From NCBI GenBank assembly GCA_964019135.1, contig OZ025256.1:18297911-18361910 (forward strand): a stretch of 64,000 bases of DNA. The letters are read 5' to 3'. Below are positions 18,945-31,395 of this stretch, in pieces. Position 1 is the stretch's first letter, and every line of letters starts with the position of its first letter. The position numbers and the translations under genes are program-made. Below the pieces are notes generated by a model. The model ran no database searches. It saw only the letters and a program-made list of their open reading frames with translations, and was not told where the DNA came from. This stretch comes from Arenicola marina (lineage: Eukaryota; Annelida; Polychaeta; Arenicolidae).

Positions 18945-21440
18945 CTATATACTGTACTGGGGTGCCTATACTCTACTATATACTGTACTAGGGTGTTTAT
19001 ACTCTACTATATACTGTACCAGGGTGCCTATACTCTACTATATACTGTACTAGGGTGCCTATACTCTACTAGATACTGTACCAGGGTGTCTATACTCTAC
19101 TATATACTGTACTGGGGTGCCTATACTCTACTATATACTGTACCAGGGTGTTTATACTCTACTATATCCTGTACCAGGGTGCCTATACTCTACTATATAC
19201 TGTACTAGGGTGCCTATACTCTACTATATACTGTACCAGGGTGCCTATACTCTACTATATACTGTACTAGGGTGTTTATACTCTACTATATACTGTACTG
19301 GGGTGCCTATACTCTACTATATACTGTACTAGGGTGTTTATACTCTACTATATACTGTACCAGGGTGCCTATACTCTACTATATACTGTACTAGGGTGCC
19401 TATACTCTACTAGATACTGTACCAGGGTGTCTATACTCTACTATATACTGTACTAGGGTGTCTATACTCTACTATATACTGTACCAGGGTGTTTATACTC
19501 TACTATATACTGTACTGGGGTGCCTATACTCTACTATATACTGTACTAGGGTGTTTATACTCTACTATATACTGTACCAGGGTGCCTATACTCTACTATA
19601 TACTGTACTAGGGTGCCTATACTCTACTAGATACTGTACCAGGGTGTCTATACTCTACTATATACTGTACTAGGGTGTCTATACTCTACTATATACTGTA
19701 CCAGGGTGTTTATACTCTACTATATACTGTACTGGGGTGCCTATACTCTACTATATACTGTACCAGGGTGTTTATACTCTACTATATCCTGTACTAGGGT
19801 GTTTATACTCTACTATATACTGTACTGGGGTGCCTATACTCTAATATATGCTGTACTAGGGTGTTTATACTCTACTATATACTGTACTAGGGTGTTTATA
19901 CTCTACTATATACTGTACCAGGGTGCCTATACTCTACTATATACTGTACTAGGGTGTTTATACTCTACTATATACTGTACTAGGGTGTTTATACTCTACT
20001 ATATACTGTACTGGGGTGCCTATACTCTACTATATACTGTACCAGGATGTTTATACTCTACTATATACTGTACTAGGGTGCCTATACTCTACTATATACT
20101 GTACTAGGTTGCCTATACTCTACTATATACTGTACCAGGGTGCCTATACTCTACTATATACTGTACTAGGGTGCCTATACTCTACTATATACTGTACCAG
20201 GGTGTTTATACTCTACTATATACTGTACCAAGGTGTTTATACTCTACTATATACTGTACCAGGGTGTTTATACTCTACTATATACTGTACCAGGGTGTTT
20301 ATACTCTACTATATACTGTACCAGGGTGTCTATACTCTACTATATACTGTACTGGGGTATTTATACTCTACTATATACTGTACCATGGTGTTTATACTCT
20401 ACTATATACTGTACCAGGGTGCCTATACTCTACTATATACTGTACCAGGGTGTTTATACTCTACTATATACTGTACCAGGGTGCCTATACTCTACTATAT
20501 ACTGTACTAGGGTGCCTATACTCTACTATATACTGTACTGGGGTGTTCATACTCTACTATATACTGTACTAGGGTGTTTATACTCTACTATATACTGTAC
20601 TAGGGTGTTTATACTCTACTATATACTGTACTGGGGTGCCTATACTCTACTATATACTGTACCAGGATGTTTATACTCTACTATATACTGTACCAGGGTG
20701 TTTATACTCTACTATATACTGTACTAGGGTGTTTATACTCTACTATATACTGTACTGGGGTGCCTATACTCTACTATATACTGTACCAGGGTGTCTATAC
20801 TCTACTATATACTGTACTGGGGTGCCTATACTCTACTATATACTGTACTAGGGTGTTTATACTCTACTATATACTGTACTGGGGTGCCTATTCTCTACTA
20901 TATACTGTACCAGGGTGTTTATACTCTACTATATACTGTACTAGGGTGTCTATACTCTACTATATACTGTACCAGGGTGTTTATACTCTACTATATACTG
21001 TACTAGGGTGTCTATACTCTACTATATACTGTACTGGGGTGTCTATACTCTACTATATACTGTACTGGGGTGTTTATACTCTACTATATACTGTACTAGG
21101 GTGTTTATACTCTACTATATACTGTACTGGGGTGCCTATACTCTACTATATACTGTACTGGGGTGCCTATACTCTACTATATACTGTACTAGGGTGTTTA
21201 TACTCTACTATATACTGTACCAGGGTGTTTATACTCTACTATATACTGTACTAGGGTGTCTATACTCTACTATATACTGTACCAGGGTGTTTATACTCTA
21301 CTATATACTGTACCTGGGTGTCTATACTCTACTATATACTGTACCAGGGTCCCTATACTCTACTATATACTGTACTGGGGTGCCTATACTCTACTATATA
21401 CTGTACTAGGGTGCCTATACTCTATTATGTACTATACTAT
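18945..21440. repeat. 31-bp minisatellite, about 80 copies
   Basis: Units of 31 bp contain TATACTCTACTATATACTGT and then ACCAGGGTG or ACTAGGGTG or ACTGGGGTG plus TT, CC or TC. Three units make 31 codons, which explains open frames of the form LYSTIYCTR repeated. The unit keeps its length for about 2.5 kb, and the variants are shuffled in blocks. The array decays at about 21,430. Confidence 0.96.
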
Positions 21441-21559
21441 AGGGTGTCTATACTCTAATAGAGTTCTACTCTATTATTGGTAGCTTATATATCAAACCTC
21501 ATCGAGTATGCTTAATGGCTTTGTCTGCATAACACACCACCGCTTCTAGTGGTATCCCA

Positions 21560-21835
21560 CTTGAGTGACAGAGAGAGAGCAAGAAAGTAATAGATGGGGG
21601 GTGGGGGGGGGGAGAGAAAGAGACAGTTAATGAGAAAGAGAGAAAGCAATAGAGGGAGAGAAAGAGACGGTTAATGAGAAAGAGAGAAAGCAATAGATGG
21701 GGGGAGGGAGAGAGAGAAAGAGACAGGGAATGAGAGAGAGAAAGAAAGCAATAGATGAGGGCAGAGAGAAAGAGACAGGGAATGAGAGAAAGAGAAAGCA
21801 ATAGATGGAGGGCGGGGGGGGGGTGGCTGAGGGAA
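21560..21835. repeat. Purine-rich GA/G repeat, left block
   Basis: Imperfect units combine GAGAAAGAGACAG with GAATGAGAGAGA and AAGCAATAGATGGGGG. Nearly every base on the plus strand is purine apart from the CAATAGATG words. Confidence 0.88.
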
Positions 21836-21842
21836 AGAGACA

Positions 21843-22072
21843 GTATCCAACAATGTTCGCCGGTCTAACATTTGCTTCCCTCAGAAGCGTTTTACACTTA
21901 ATTTTCGTTGGCGATGCGTTTTTGCCTCGCCATTTTCCTTTGCGATGTAGTTATCTGCCACATGCTTTCCAATGGCGATGTGTCTTTTAGCTCATTGTTA
22001 AAGGTGGCAAATCGAAAACCGCACCGCCACTGGTATTCGGCCACTGGTAATAAACTTTTTTTATAACTGTAT
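21843..22072 (+). mobile_element. Dispersed repeat family R1, copy 2, inside the purine array
   Basis: This matches 17,594-17,836 in the same orientation and interrupts the purine-rich array, which resumes at 22,073. That shows insertion into the array. Confidence 0.75.
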
Positions 22073-23295
22073 CAATAGATGGAGGGGGGCAGAGAGAAAG
22101 AGACAGAGAATGAGAGAGAGAGAGAAAGCAATAGATGGATAGGAGGGAGAAAGAGAAAGAGACAGGGAATGAGAGAGAGAGAAAGCAATAGATGGGGGGG
22201 GGAGAGAAAGAAACATGGAATGAGGGAGAGAAAAGCAATAGATGGGGGGGGGGGGCAGAGAGAAAGAGACAGGGAATGAGAGAGAGAGAGAAAGCAATAG
22301 ATTGAGAGGAGGGAGAGAGAGAAAGAAAGCAATAGATGGGGGGGGGGACAGAGAAAGAGACAGAGAATGAGAGAGATAGAAAAAAGCAATAGATGGGGGG
22401 GGGGGGTGAGAGAAAACTAGACAGGGAATGAGAGAGAGAGAGAAAGCAATAAATGGGGGGGGGGAGAGGGAAAGAAATAGATGGAGGGGGGTGAGGGAGA
22501 GAGAGAACCAGACAGGGAATGAGGGAGAGAAAAAGCAATAGATGGGGGGGGGCAGAGAGAAAGAGACAGGGAATGAGAGAGAGAAAGAAAGCAATAGATG
22601 GAGAGGAGGGAGAGAGAGAAACAAAACGATAGATGGGGGGGCGGGTGAGAGAGAACAAGACAGGGAATGAGAGAGAGAGAGAGAAAGCAATAGATGGGGG
22701 GAGGGAGAGGGAGAGAAAAAAAACGATAGATGGGGGGGGGGGTGTGAGAGAGAACAAGACAGGGAATGAGAGAGAGAGAAAGAAAGCAATAGATGGAGGG
22801 GGGGCAGAGAGAAAGAGACAGGGAATGAGAGAGAGAGAAAGCAATAGATGGAGGGGGGGGAGAGAGAAAGAGACAGGGAATGAGAGAGAGAGAAAGCAAT
22901 AGAAGGGGGGGGGGGTAGAGAGAGAAACAGACAGGGAATGAGAGAGAGAGAGAAAAAAAACAATAGATGGGGGGGGGAGTGTGTGAGAGAGAACAAAACA
23001 GGGACTGAGAGAGAGAGAAAGCAATAGATGGGGGGGAGGGAGAGAGAGAGAGACGGGGAATGAGAGAGAGAGAAAAAAGTAATAGATGGGGGGGGGGGGC
23101 GGGTGAGAGAGAGAACAAGACAGGGAATGAGAGAGAGAAAAAGCAATAGATGGGGGGGGGGGGAGGAAGAGAGCGAGAGAGGAAGCAATAGATGGGGGGG
23201 GGAGGTAGAGAGAGAAAGAGACAGGGAGTGAGAAAGAGAGAGAAAGAGACAGGGAATGAGAGAGAAAGAGAAAGCAATAGATGGGGGGAGGGGGG
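22073..23295. repeat. Purine-rich GA/G repeat, right block
   Basis: About 1.2 kb of imperfect units of roughly 50-60 bp: ATAGATGGGGGGGG, AGAGAAAGAGACAGGGAATG, AGAGAGAGAGAAAGCA. Long minus-strand open frames rich in Ser, Leu and Pro are a composition effect. The G-runs and the homopurine strand would allow G-quadruplex or triplex structures. Confidence 0.92.
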
Positions 23296-23713
23296 GGGTG
23301 AGGGAGGACTAATCGCCTCACCCACCCCACAGCCCACCCCCTTCATCACCACCCCCGCCCCCCACCCCGCCCAGCGACATACCACTACTACATTACTGCA
23401 GTGGTGGGTGTATGCCGCCCATGCCGTAGTACATTTGGAGATTAAGAGAAATGTGGTCATTATGTCTTGATTAAAAAAGGCATCTAAAATAGACACTGGC
23501 AGAAATTTGTGGTTAAAAAAGGTATCAATAATAGACACATGATATTCATGACAAAGTGTCTGGATGTTAATTATTTGAACACTTTAGATATTAACTGGAC
23601 TATATAGTCAAGAACTGCGATTTTGAGAAAAAATCAGTCTCGGATGGGCACATAGAGAGAAACTGTAGATTTCTGCTTCAGGGATTGAGAGAAAAAAGGC
23701 GAAAAAAGGGGTC
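23296..23713 (-). mobile_element. Dispersed repeat family R3, copy 1 (opposite orientation to 54.8 kb)
   Basis: The reverse complement of this stretch matches 54,768-55,150 over several hundred bases. Shared words include TTTTTTCGCCTTTTTTCTCT, CAGTTCTTGACTAT, AAGTGTTCAAATAA and a GGGCGGCAYACMCCCAC block. No coding content is seen. Confidence 0.7.
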
Positions 23714-23718
23714 ATATT

Positions 23719-23900
23719 TGTAAAGATATGACACGTCTTTATAGTTCCAAGTCTTTATTGCAAGTGCCGGTTAGGTGAGTGAGGTGGTGTGGCAGGCGTA
23801 TAACAGACAAGCTACTTCATTAGCATATATCAAGGGCGTAGAAAGTAGTCCCTAATAAAGTTCACATATATATACATATATGGTTTGATATATCATTACA
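23719..23900 (-). repeat. 3' LTR of LTR element 2
   Basis: 182 bp, the left-hand copy. It differs from 37,111-37,292 at GGTGTGG versus GGGGTGG and CTAATAAAG versus CTTATAAAG. Confidence 0.95.
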
Positions 23901-23913
23901 TCCCCCTTTTTCC
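23901..23913 (-). promoter_or_regulatory. Polypurine tract of LTR element 2
   Basis: Read on the minus strand this is GGAAAAAGGGGGA, directly upstream of the 3' LTR. Confidence 0.85.
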
Positions 23914-24110
23914 ACAAAATGACTTTCTGCTTAATATAACAGATTGTAACTATTCAGCTACATAATTTCACATATAATTAATCATTAAAAAATAATCATT
24001 CAATCATCATTCACGATAGGCAACATTCATCATCAAACTTGACAGATATAGTAGCGAGGGTTATCAAAGTCATAATTCTTGATAATCAAGCAAGCAAAGC
24101 ACAAAACATA

Positions 24111-24198
24111 TTAATGTTCATATCTAGTAGGTCGGTTAATTTCTCGACCAAGCCTGGTGCGGTAGGGCGAACTTGGGTGACTTGCATCAGTATGGCCA
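24111..24198 (-). pseudogene. pol: Severed C-terminal tail of LTR element 2 pol
   Basis: On the minus strand this continues the integrase frame that breaks off at 29,848, across the LINE. It encodes a short basic tail with a TRLGREINRPTRY motif, typical of gypsy pol ends, and stops at TAA (24,113-24,111). The LINE inserted within the last 30 or so codons. Confidence 0.75.
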
Positions 24199-24357
24199 GT
24201 AGCGAGGTTTTTTTTTTTTATATAAGCTTTATTTCTTTATAGAGGTTTGCAACAACGTACAAAACATGTGAATGCTCACCTCTTGGTAAATGTACAAAAG
24301 TGATGAAGCCTGGAAAAAATATACATGTTATTGATGAACAGATTTCCTTATTTATAT

Positions 24358-27300
24358 TCAAAAACGCTTGCTGTCGAGTATGTAAGTATGGATTAATTCA
24401 AACAGTTCAACATTACATTCATACGGGAGGAGGTCACTTCCATACAAGAGTATTAAATCGGGATCATTGGTGTCGCGTTTTGACAAAGGTGGTAGAGTAA
24501 TATGCAAGTTTGAATCCGAGAACAGTGGACCCATCGCTCCCAATAGCCTGGCACGTTGAGCAACAAGTTGGGGACACTTCAGAAAGAAATGAACCGAATT
24601 TTCAGGTTTCGTTCCACAATCGTCAAAGTCAATAAAATTAAATTTCTTGCGATGTGAGTTTAGAGCACTGAGTCCCATCCTCATGCGGGCATGCTGCACC
24701 GAACCGCGGTTATTGGTGATATCGTACAGTTTGTTATGCTTGTAAGGATGGGAGCGTTTAAGCTTGGTTCTGAATGCATCATGGGTAACTAAATGTTTCG
24801 TATCGCTTGGGAGAGAGTTCCAAAGGCTGGACGCATACCAGAAAAACGATTGTTTGACAGAAGTCTTGGTGGTCCTAGGAATGGCGAGATCGTTTGAGTT
24901 GCGCAAGAAATGTGAAGAGACATCTCTGACAAAGGGCGGCAATAGGCTTCGGAGATATGGGGGGGTTGAGCCATGAATTATTTTGTGCAGATGGCAGAGA
25001 GCAAAGTATCGACGTCGAATGGACATAGGTTCGATTCCCGTTTCATGGAGCAACTTTTCCTGAGATGTATGACGATAGGCGTTCGTGACGCCAAGTAGAC
25101 AGTGGCGCTGGACCTGTTCGAGCAAGTTCGCCTGATCTTTGTCAAGTTCCCTGCATAGACAGCGCAGCTATATTCCAGCTGGGGTCTTACATAGGATTTG
25201 TACATGAGGAGCTTAGCCTTTCTATCAACAGTTCGAGATATTTTTCTCAAGAGATTCGCAGCCCTTGAAGCTTTGGCAGTTACTTCCAAGATATGCTTCC
25301 CCCATGACATGGTATCGGTTAGCCACATGCCTAAGTGGCAGTGGCTAGACACTCGCTCAGTGGGGGTTCCATCGAAGAGTAAAGCAATGTCAGTCGGTGT
25401 GTCAATCTTTTTGCTTATTAGCATGTATTTAGTTTTACTAGCATTGAACTGAACACGCCATTGAGCTCCCCAATTTGCAATGCGACGCAAGTCTTCGTTA
25501 ACCAGGTCTACATCAGCAGGGGTCTGAAGAGCCTTGAGTAAAGAAATGTCGTCTGCGAATAGGAATGGGTCAGACTTCAAATCGTCCACGAGATCGTTAG
25601 CAAATATAAGATACAAAAGAGGTCCCAAAATCGAACCTTGGGGAACACCCGAGTTAATTTCTTTCCATTCTGAATGAGTCCCGCTAATTACCACCCTTTG
25701 CGATCGACCAGTAAGATAGCTGTGGTACCATTGTAACAGTGTTCCGCAGATTCCAAAAGACTCCAGCTTGTGTAATAGTCCATAGTGGTACACTCTGTCG
25801 AAAGCTTTGGATACATCTAAAAACACTAGGAGAACATCTTCGTTGGCTTCTAGGCCCTTATAAATCTGTTGCACCAGGTAAAGCAGCTGATTAGTTGTGG
25901 ACTCGTTCTTTTTAAACCCGGCGTTACGCCATGTTAGGAGCCCGCAAGCCACACAGTATTCATACAATTCGTTAAATATAATCCTCTCCATAACTTTACC
26001 GACACAAGACAGTAACGATATAGGACGATAATTTCTTTATGTTGTCTGTTAGATTTCTTAAAGACCGGTATTACGTTGGCGATCTTCCAGGTAGAAGGAA
26101 AAGAACAGGATTGCATCGACTTGTTAAATAAGTCGGAAAGCGGTTTGGCCATTACCTCAGCAGGTTCTTTGAGAATTCTATTACCAATTAGATCTGGACC
26201 ACAAGCCTTATTAATCTGGAGCTGCTTCAGGACAGAATATACTTTCACAGGGGTGAAGCAAATTTCAGTAATTCGATAATCGGTTTTAAAAGACAAGGGA
26301 GGCAACGCAAACTCCTCTGGGGGTTCGGCTAGAGTAGAATTTCCAGCGAAATATTCATTGAGGGCAGATGCCTTTGCCAGCGGGGAGGCGTGGACTACCC
26401 CTTGGTCAATAATGGGAGGTATCCCGGTTATAGTTTTCCCAAAGAGGAAACATTTACACAGTTTATGATACTCTTTTCCAGACTCTTCTGTACGCACGTG
26501 GCGATATTCTTCATACAGTACAGAGGATGGCGATTGCTTGTGTCTTCTATACAGTTTATCACGTTTGCTTAGTAAGAACCTTATGTGTGTAGACATCCAT
26601 GGTTTATCACTAGGTCTAACAGTGATTTGTGTGTGGTTACCAATTCCATGAATAGTCCCAGGCAGTAGTCAGCGCAATCGTTAACATCATCGTAACGACT
26701 CCCAACATCCCACGGGGCCAAAGACAGGGCATAGCGCAGGGAAATATAGTCGGCGGCATAGTAATTAAAGATAGACCGCTTGAAGGCTTTCAGGCGAGGT
26801 ACAGAAGAGTTTAGGTCGCAGAAGACTCCATGATGGTCGCTATTGCCAATAGGCATAGAGGTGCCAGAGTTGGCAACATACCCGGGCGAGTCAGTGATGA
26901 CCAAATCCAGCAGAGTTTCTGTAGTGGCCGTGATCCTAGTTGGCTCATTGATAAGTTGTTCAAAGGCGTTACACTTGAGGATGTTGACTAGACGATTGTG
27001 AAGCTCACTATCAGTGTGATTAGAGTAAAACGTTCTGCACCTGTCGTTGAAGTCACCTGTCAACACTATAGCTTTAGTGCTTTCTGACGAAGCCAGGGCT
27101 ATAGAATTTTCCAGCGAGGATAGGAAAACTGCCTTTTCCCTCTCGTTCGCCCCATTAGGTCTGTAATAAGCACCAATAAGAACTTTGCCACTGGGCAATT
27201 GCGCTTCAAACCACAGAGATTCAATATCATTGTGTTCAAGATCAGTTCGACGCAAAACAGCTAAGTCACCTCTAATATAGGCCAAGACACCATCACCGTG

Positions 27301-27936
27301 CCGCTGCCGATCGCGCCGATGTATAACGTAATTTTCAATATGTATGGCTGAGTCTGGTATGGTGTGATCGAGCCACGACTCAGAAATAGTGATTATGTCA
27401 GTCTTTAGATCGAGAACCTGCTGCTTATAAATCTCATCAACCTTGATATATTTGTCGCCATGGAGGACAGGACAGGGTGACACCTCGCTCAACAAACTAC
27501 GAACATTCACATGGCTGATACGTAAGATCGGACTTGGGTTTGGACCTGGATTGGGATGGATATCACCGGAGCAGAGGAGGAGAATAGAAAGCCAAGCAAT
27601 GCAGGGCAAGATGACGTCATACCTAAGGACCATGTTTGGAATGTATAGTGAATTATCGTATTTGTTGTAACTTTTGAGGGTTGTGGGATTTTCTATCAAG
27701 GGGTGTAAGAAGACTGATGCCGCTAATTTAGTCACAAGCAGAGTTATTAGTGTTTTTCTAAACACAAGACCACATATCATGTCGCCCAAGTAGAGATGTG
27801 TGACCAATCGGTAAAGGAGAATATAAGTGATCAACAGTTGCCAGCATGGGTTGTTTACAAGGTCTCTCATATAACAATAACCGTGCCATAATCCAACTGC
27901 TGCTCTGTACTGGGATATGCTAATCATAGCTATCAA
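24358..27936 (-). pseudogene. LINE ORF2: hydrophobic leader, 2A-like motif, APE endonuclease, reverse transcriptase; frameshifted
   Basis: ORF2 would nick target DNA and prime reverse transcription there. Read on the minus strand it starts at 27,936. The first 123 residues hold three hydrophobic stretches and end in GDIHPNPGP (27,567-27,541), a 2A-like ribosome-skipping motif with His for the usual Glu. The endonuclease follows: SHVNVRSLL, ISESWLDH, GAYYRPNG, LTGDFND and SDHHGVF. RT shows FLDVSKAFDRV, SGVPQGSILGPLL and the catalytic FADD at 25,553-25,548. The C-terminus has DCGTKPENSVHFFLKCP. Frameshifts occur near 26,620 (in an ACACACA run), 26,040 and 25,140, so the protein cannot be made whole. 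The catalytic motifs are all preserved, so the decay is recent. Confidence 0.9.
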
Positions 27937-28431
27937 ATATTAATTCGTTTACGGTTTTACCAGGACTAATCAGGGCAATGGGTACATATTGGGCTCTTGG
28001 ATCAGGGACAAACACAAGTAATATACAGTTATCACCGGAACATAAACAAATTTCAGGCTTCATCGACATGAGTATGATAAGAAGGATGGCACGAGGTGTG
28101 CAATGAGTGCACATCAAGAATATGCGCAAGGACATATTAAGTTGTCAGACGTGATGGGACGTTTAGGCCAATCATTATTAGAACAGAGTTATTTACGCTG
28201 TAATGAACAAACATAAACATAAAAGTGCAATCGCCTGCCACAACAATAACATAAACAAAGGGCCGTGCTCAGCCTCAGTATAACTCCTCGTTACCGTCGC
28301 ACTGAGATTGAACCTGGCTGAGTTCAAATAAAAGGGCAGACGCCAAAAAGAAAGACCAAGTTGATCCGCTCAACCCAAACAAAATTTGCTCATGAATAGC
28401 AATTCTGGCAGAGTTGAGAGATGTGGGTATT

Positions 28432-29681
28432 TCACGCGGATCGATTGTTCTTTGGCGCTATTTGTAAGTTGGACATTTTGTCCCATTGAGTCATCACATC
28501 GTCCACCGCGGCTTGGATGGCATCGGATGAGTTTCTCAGTGGGGGCATGTTGGTCGTAATGAAGACAGTTAAGTTATGGGCGGATGGATATTTCTTTTGG
28601 AGGTGCTTGGCGACGTAGTGGCTTGCCCCGAATTCATTGTCATCCTGTGTGTACTCCGTCACTGCCTCGCTCGGGGAAGAGTGTAATCGTGACACGGCAA
28701 CTCTGTGAGCAGCACCGAAACAGTCGGGGTGGAGCATAAGTTTCTTGTATGCCATCCTGGCTGAGTCGAATGAGTCGGTGGCCGCAACGAAGGCTGTCGT
28801 CTGGAACGGCCCATCACTGGTCAGCTGCCCTGAATAATGGACACTTTGCCAACTTCAGCTTGGTCGGTGGGCGACATGGTCAGGATGTCGCGAGGGTGGG
28901 GGGGCAACAGTGGGTGCTGACGACGTTCGTTGTTCACGTATAATGTGTGGTTGACCACTCTTGATTTTGCGCTAGGATCAGATCGCTTGATGCGATCGGC
29001 CTCAGTGAAGAGAGCGTGACGCTGTTCCAGTAACTCCCGGGGGGTCTGAGGCGTAATCGTGGGTCTTTGGGTGGGTTGTTTGGACTTTCGGCCAACATTC
29101 AATATTCTATCGGCGTCGGCCGCGCGCGTAAGCTTGGCCACTATTGGACGTGGCGACCTGCCGACCGTGCCGCCGAGGCGGTGGGCCCTATCAATAGGGA
29201 TTGTGGACGCGTCCGGAATCTTCATGTCTTCCAAGGCGGCCCGCACTATGGCTTCTGGGTTTTCGCCTGCGCTTTCAGTTTTTCCATGAATTAAAATGTT
29301 TTCCCTCATTGATCTCGCGGTCAGATCGAGGACCCGTTCCTGGAGGTGTGCCATGGTGTCGTGCTGTCGTAACACGAGTTCTTTGACCAGTCTTAGTTCG
29401 TACCTTACTCGTGATAATTCTGTATTCAATTCTGCATTAGCAGCTGGTAAATCTTCAATTGCATTTAGCCTTTCAATAACCCCTCCCGAATCATAGAGGT
29501 CGTTACGCATCACGGCACTATCGTTGTGCAGGGTATCCATTTTACGGTTCACTGAATGCAGGAGCTGCCACATGGCGGCCTCCCTCTCACCTGCGGGCGG
29601 TAATGGCGGGTATGGCTCACCATCGTCCAGGCTGGATGCAGAACTATTATCCATGTCCATCGAGGGAACAACGTATCCCAA
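28432..29681 (-). pseudogene. LINE ORF1: coiled-coil RNA-binding protein, one frameshift
   Basis: The minus-strand frame from ATG 29,681 runs to 28,821 and continues in another frame to 28,432. The N-terminus is acidic and Ser-rich. A leucine-rich coiled coil follows (LNTELSRVRYELRLVKELVL). Then comes MRENILIHG to IDRAHRLG and PRPIVAKLT, the pattern of the RNA-recognition domain of L1-type ORF1 proteins. The second frame supplies a C-terminal part of about 130 residues of unknown fold. Such proteins coat LINE RNA and act as nucleic-acid chaperones. The shift lies near 28,855. Comparison with an intact copy would confirm where the true stop is. Confidence 0.8.
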
Positions 29682-29847
29682 AGCAACTTAATGTTCGTCT
29701 TCACAATCTCCAAACGTCAGTCTGTGACACTGTTGGTATATTTAATAGCGAATGGCGCTCAAAAAGCGTTAAAATTGGCGTTACTTGACCGCTCGCCCCA
29801 ACACGTCTACTCGCTAGCCATTCCTCAGGGTCAAGCCTGTAGCGAGG

Positions 29848-31395
29848 TTGGGATGAATGTCATCATTGGCCTTGAAGGGGACAGGCGGATGGTGTTGATC
29901 TTGTGGCTGATCATGTGGTTGATGAGGTTCATCAGCGAACCGCACATGTTTAAGCGGCTGTGAAGACTCTCTGATGTTTCCCCGATTCCTGCGAAGAGGA
30001 TTACCGTTCGCAGGGGCGACGATGTATGAACGAGGTTCAACACATTTTGCCTGTACAACGGCTGGTTGCCATTGCTTGGACAGTGGGTGTTGGACGGTGA
30101 CAGGCTGACCGACGACTAATGGAGGCAGGTCGTGGGCATTCCTGTCATGGTAATATTTCTGTTGGTCTTGTCTCTGCGTTAGACTATTATAGATAATATC
30201 CCTGTTATACAGCGGGTTTCGCACCTTCACAGGTAAATTGCCCTGTATTTTCCGGTTGTATAGCAGCTCAGCAGGACTCGGGAGGAGGCAATCTGTCGGT
30301 GTGGTGCGCAGAGACAAGAGTGCCAAGTGAGGGTCCAGATTACTAGCTCTAGATTTCTTCAGCACATTCTTCACACTTTGAATTGTTTGCTCAACAAATC
30401 CGTTTGACCGTGGATAGTATGGCGATGATGTGACATGGTCAAATTCCCACTGGCGAGCGAATTCTCGAAAATGCTGACAATCGAAGTGGCGGCCATTGTC
30501 ACTGACAATCCTCTCTGGGATGCCATGTTCCGAAAACAGTTGTTTGGTTGCCTCAATCACCGCTTGACTAGTGCATTGTCCGTGGATTTCTCTGATGAAA
30601 GGATATTTTGAGTAGTAATCAGCAATAATTAAATATGTTCTATTGTCGAAATAGAAAAGGTCTGTTCCCAAAATCTGCCATGCTCGCGTGGGAAGTTCAG
30701 GCTGGAGTTTCCGACGGTTGAGATTTCTGATATTGTTGACAAATATTACATTGTGATACTCATCAATCACCGCTTGACTAGTGCATTGTCCGTGGATTTC
30801 TCTGATGAAAGGATATTTTGAGTAGTAATCAGCAATAATTAAATATGTTCTATTGTCGAAATAGAAAAGGTCTGTTCCCAAAATCTGCCATGCTCGCGTG
30901 GGAAGTTCAGGCTGGAGTTTCCGACGGTTGAGATTTCTGATATTGTTGACAAATATTACATTGTGATACAATTGAATCAATGTTATCATTTAAATTGCAC
31001 CAAAAAACACAGACTCTGGCTCTCAATTTACATTTTTCTGCTCCTTGGTGTGCAGCATGCAGTTTATCCAAAACTTCCCTTTGCATAGCCTTTGGGATGA
31101 TAATGCGATCTCCCTTCATCAACAGACCATCTTCCACAGATATTTCATCGCGGTACGGCCAGTAGGGTCGTAGTGAGGTAGGAATATCCTTTCTACTGGT
31201 TGGCCATCCATTAACAACGAGTTCCCTTAACGCAAAGAGAACAAGGTCACGCCTTGTATGTTCTTTAAGTTGGTCAAGCTTATTTGTACTGAACTGTACA
31301 AAGTTAACGCGAATGTCGAGGTCGATTGCTTCACTTTCTTGGATAATTGGCAGACGAGACAAGCTGTCAGCGAGTATCATATCCTTACCAGGCAG
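29848..31395 (-). pseudogene. pol: Integrase region of LTR element 2 pol, with frameshift and internal duplication
   Basis: On the minus strand this runs from the end of RNase H (LPGKDMILADSLSRLP) through the H2C2 zinc head (HAAHQG to CNICQQY) into the DDE core. The first Asp lies in ILGTDLFYFD, the second in VSDNGRHF and the Glu in SNGFVEQTI. There is a frame change between SETP and LPTRAWQ, so head and core are out of phase. A 70-codon stretch of the core, containing the first catalytic Asp, is duplicated in tandem (30,553-30,969). The product would integrate element cDNA. This copy cannot encode it. Confidence 0.88.
30553..30969 (-). repeat. 210-bp in-frame tandem duplication in the integrase
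   Basis: Sequence from TCAATCACCGCTTGACTAGT to ATTACATTGTGATAC occurs at 30,553-30,759 and again at 30,763-30,969. The period is 210 bp and the two copies look identical by eye. The duplication keeps the frame. Confidence 0.93.

Larger units (their letters stand above)
24208..29838 (-). mobile_element. Near full-length CR1/L2-type LINE inserted in LTR element 2
   Basis: The LINE is about 5.63 kb, flanked by GTAGCGAGG at 24,199-24,207 and 29,839-29,847, a 9-bp target duplication. On the minus strand it starts at 29,838, carries ORF1 and ORF2, and ends in an A tract (plus-strand T run at 24,208-24,218). It is full length or nearly so, but both ORFs contain frameshifts, so the copy is dead. APE endonuclease, RT and a C-terminal cysteine/histidine motif place it in the CR1/L2 group; the exact clade is not settled. 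Confidence 0.9.

Noticed and set aside
18993-21483. Tyr/Leu-rich frames of the form LYSTIYCTR
   Set aside because: They are produced by the 31-bp unit read in rotating phase. All three phases are equivalent.
21987-23330. 447-codon Ser/Leu/Pro-rich minus-strand frame
   Set aside because: It is translation of a purine/pyrimidine strand-biased repeat. Several overlapping frames show the same composition.
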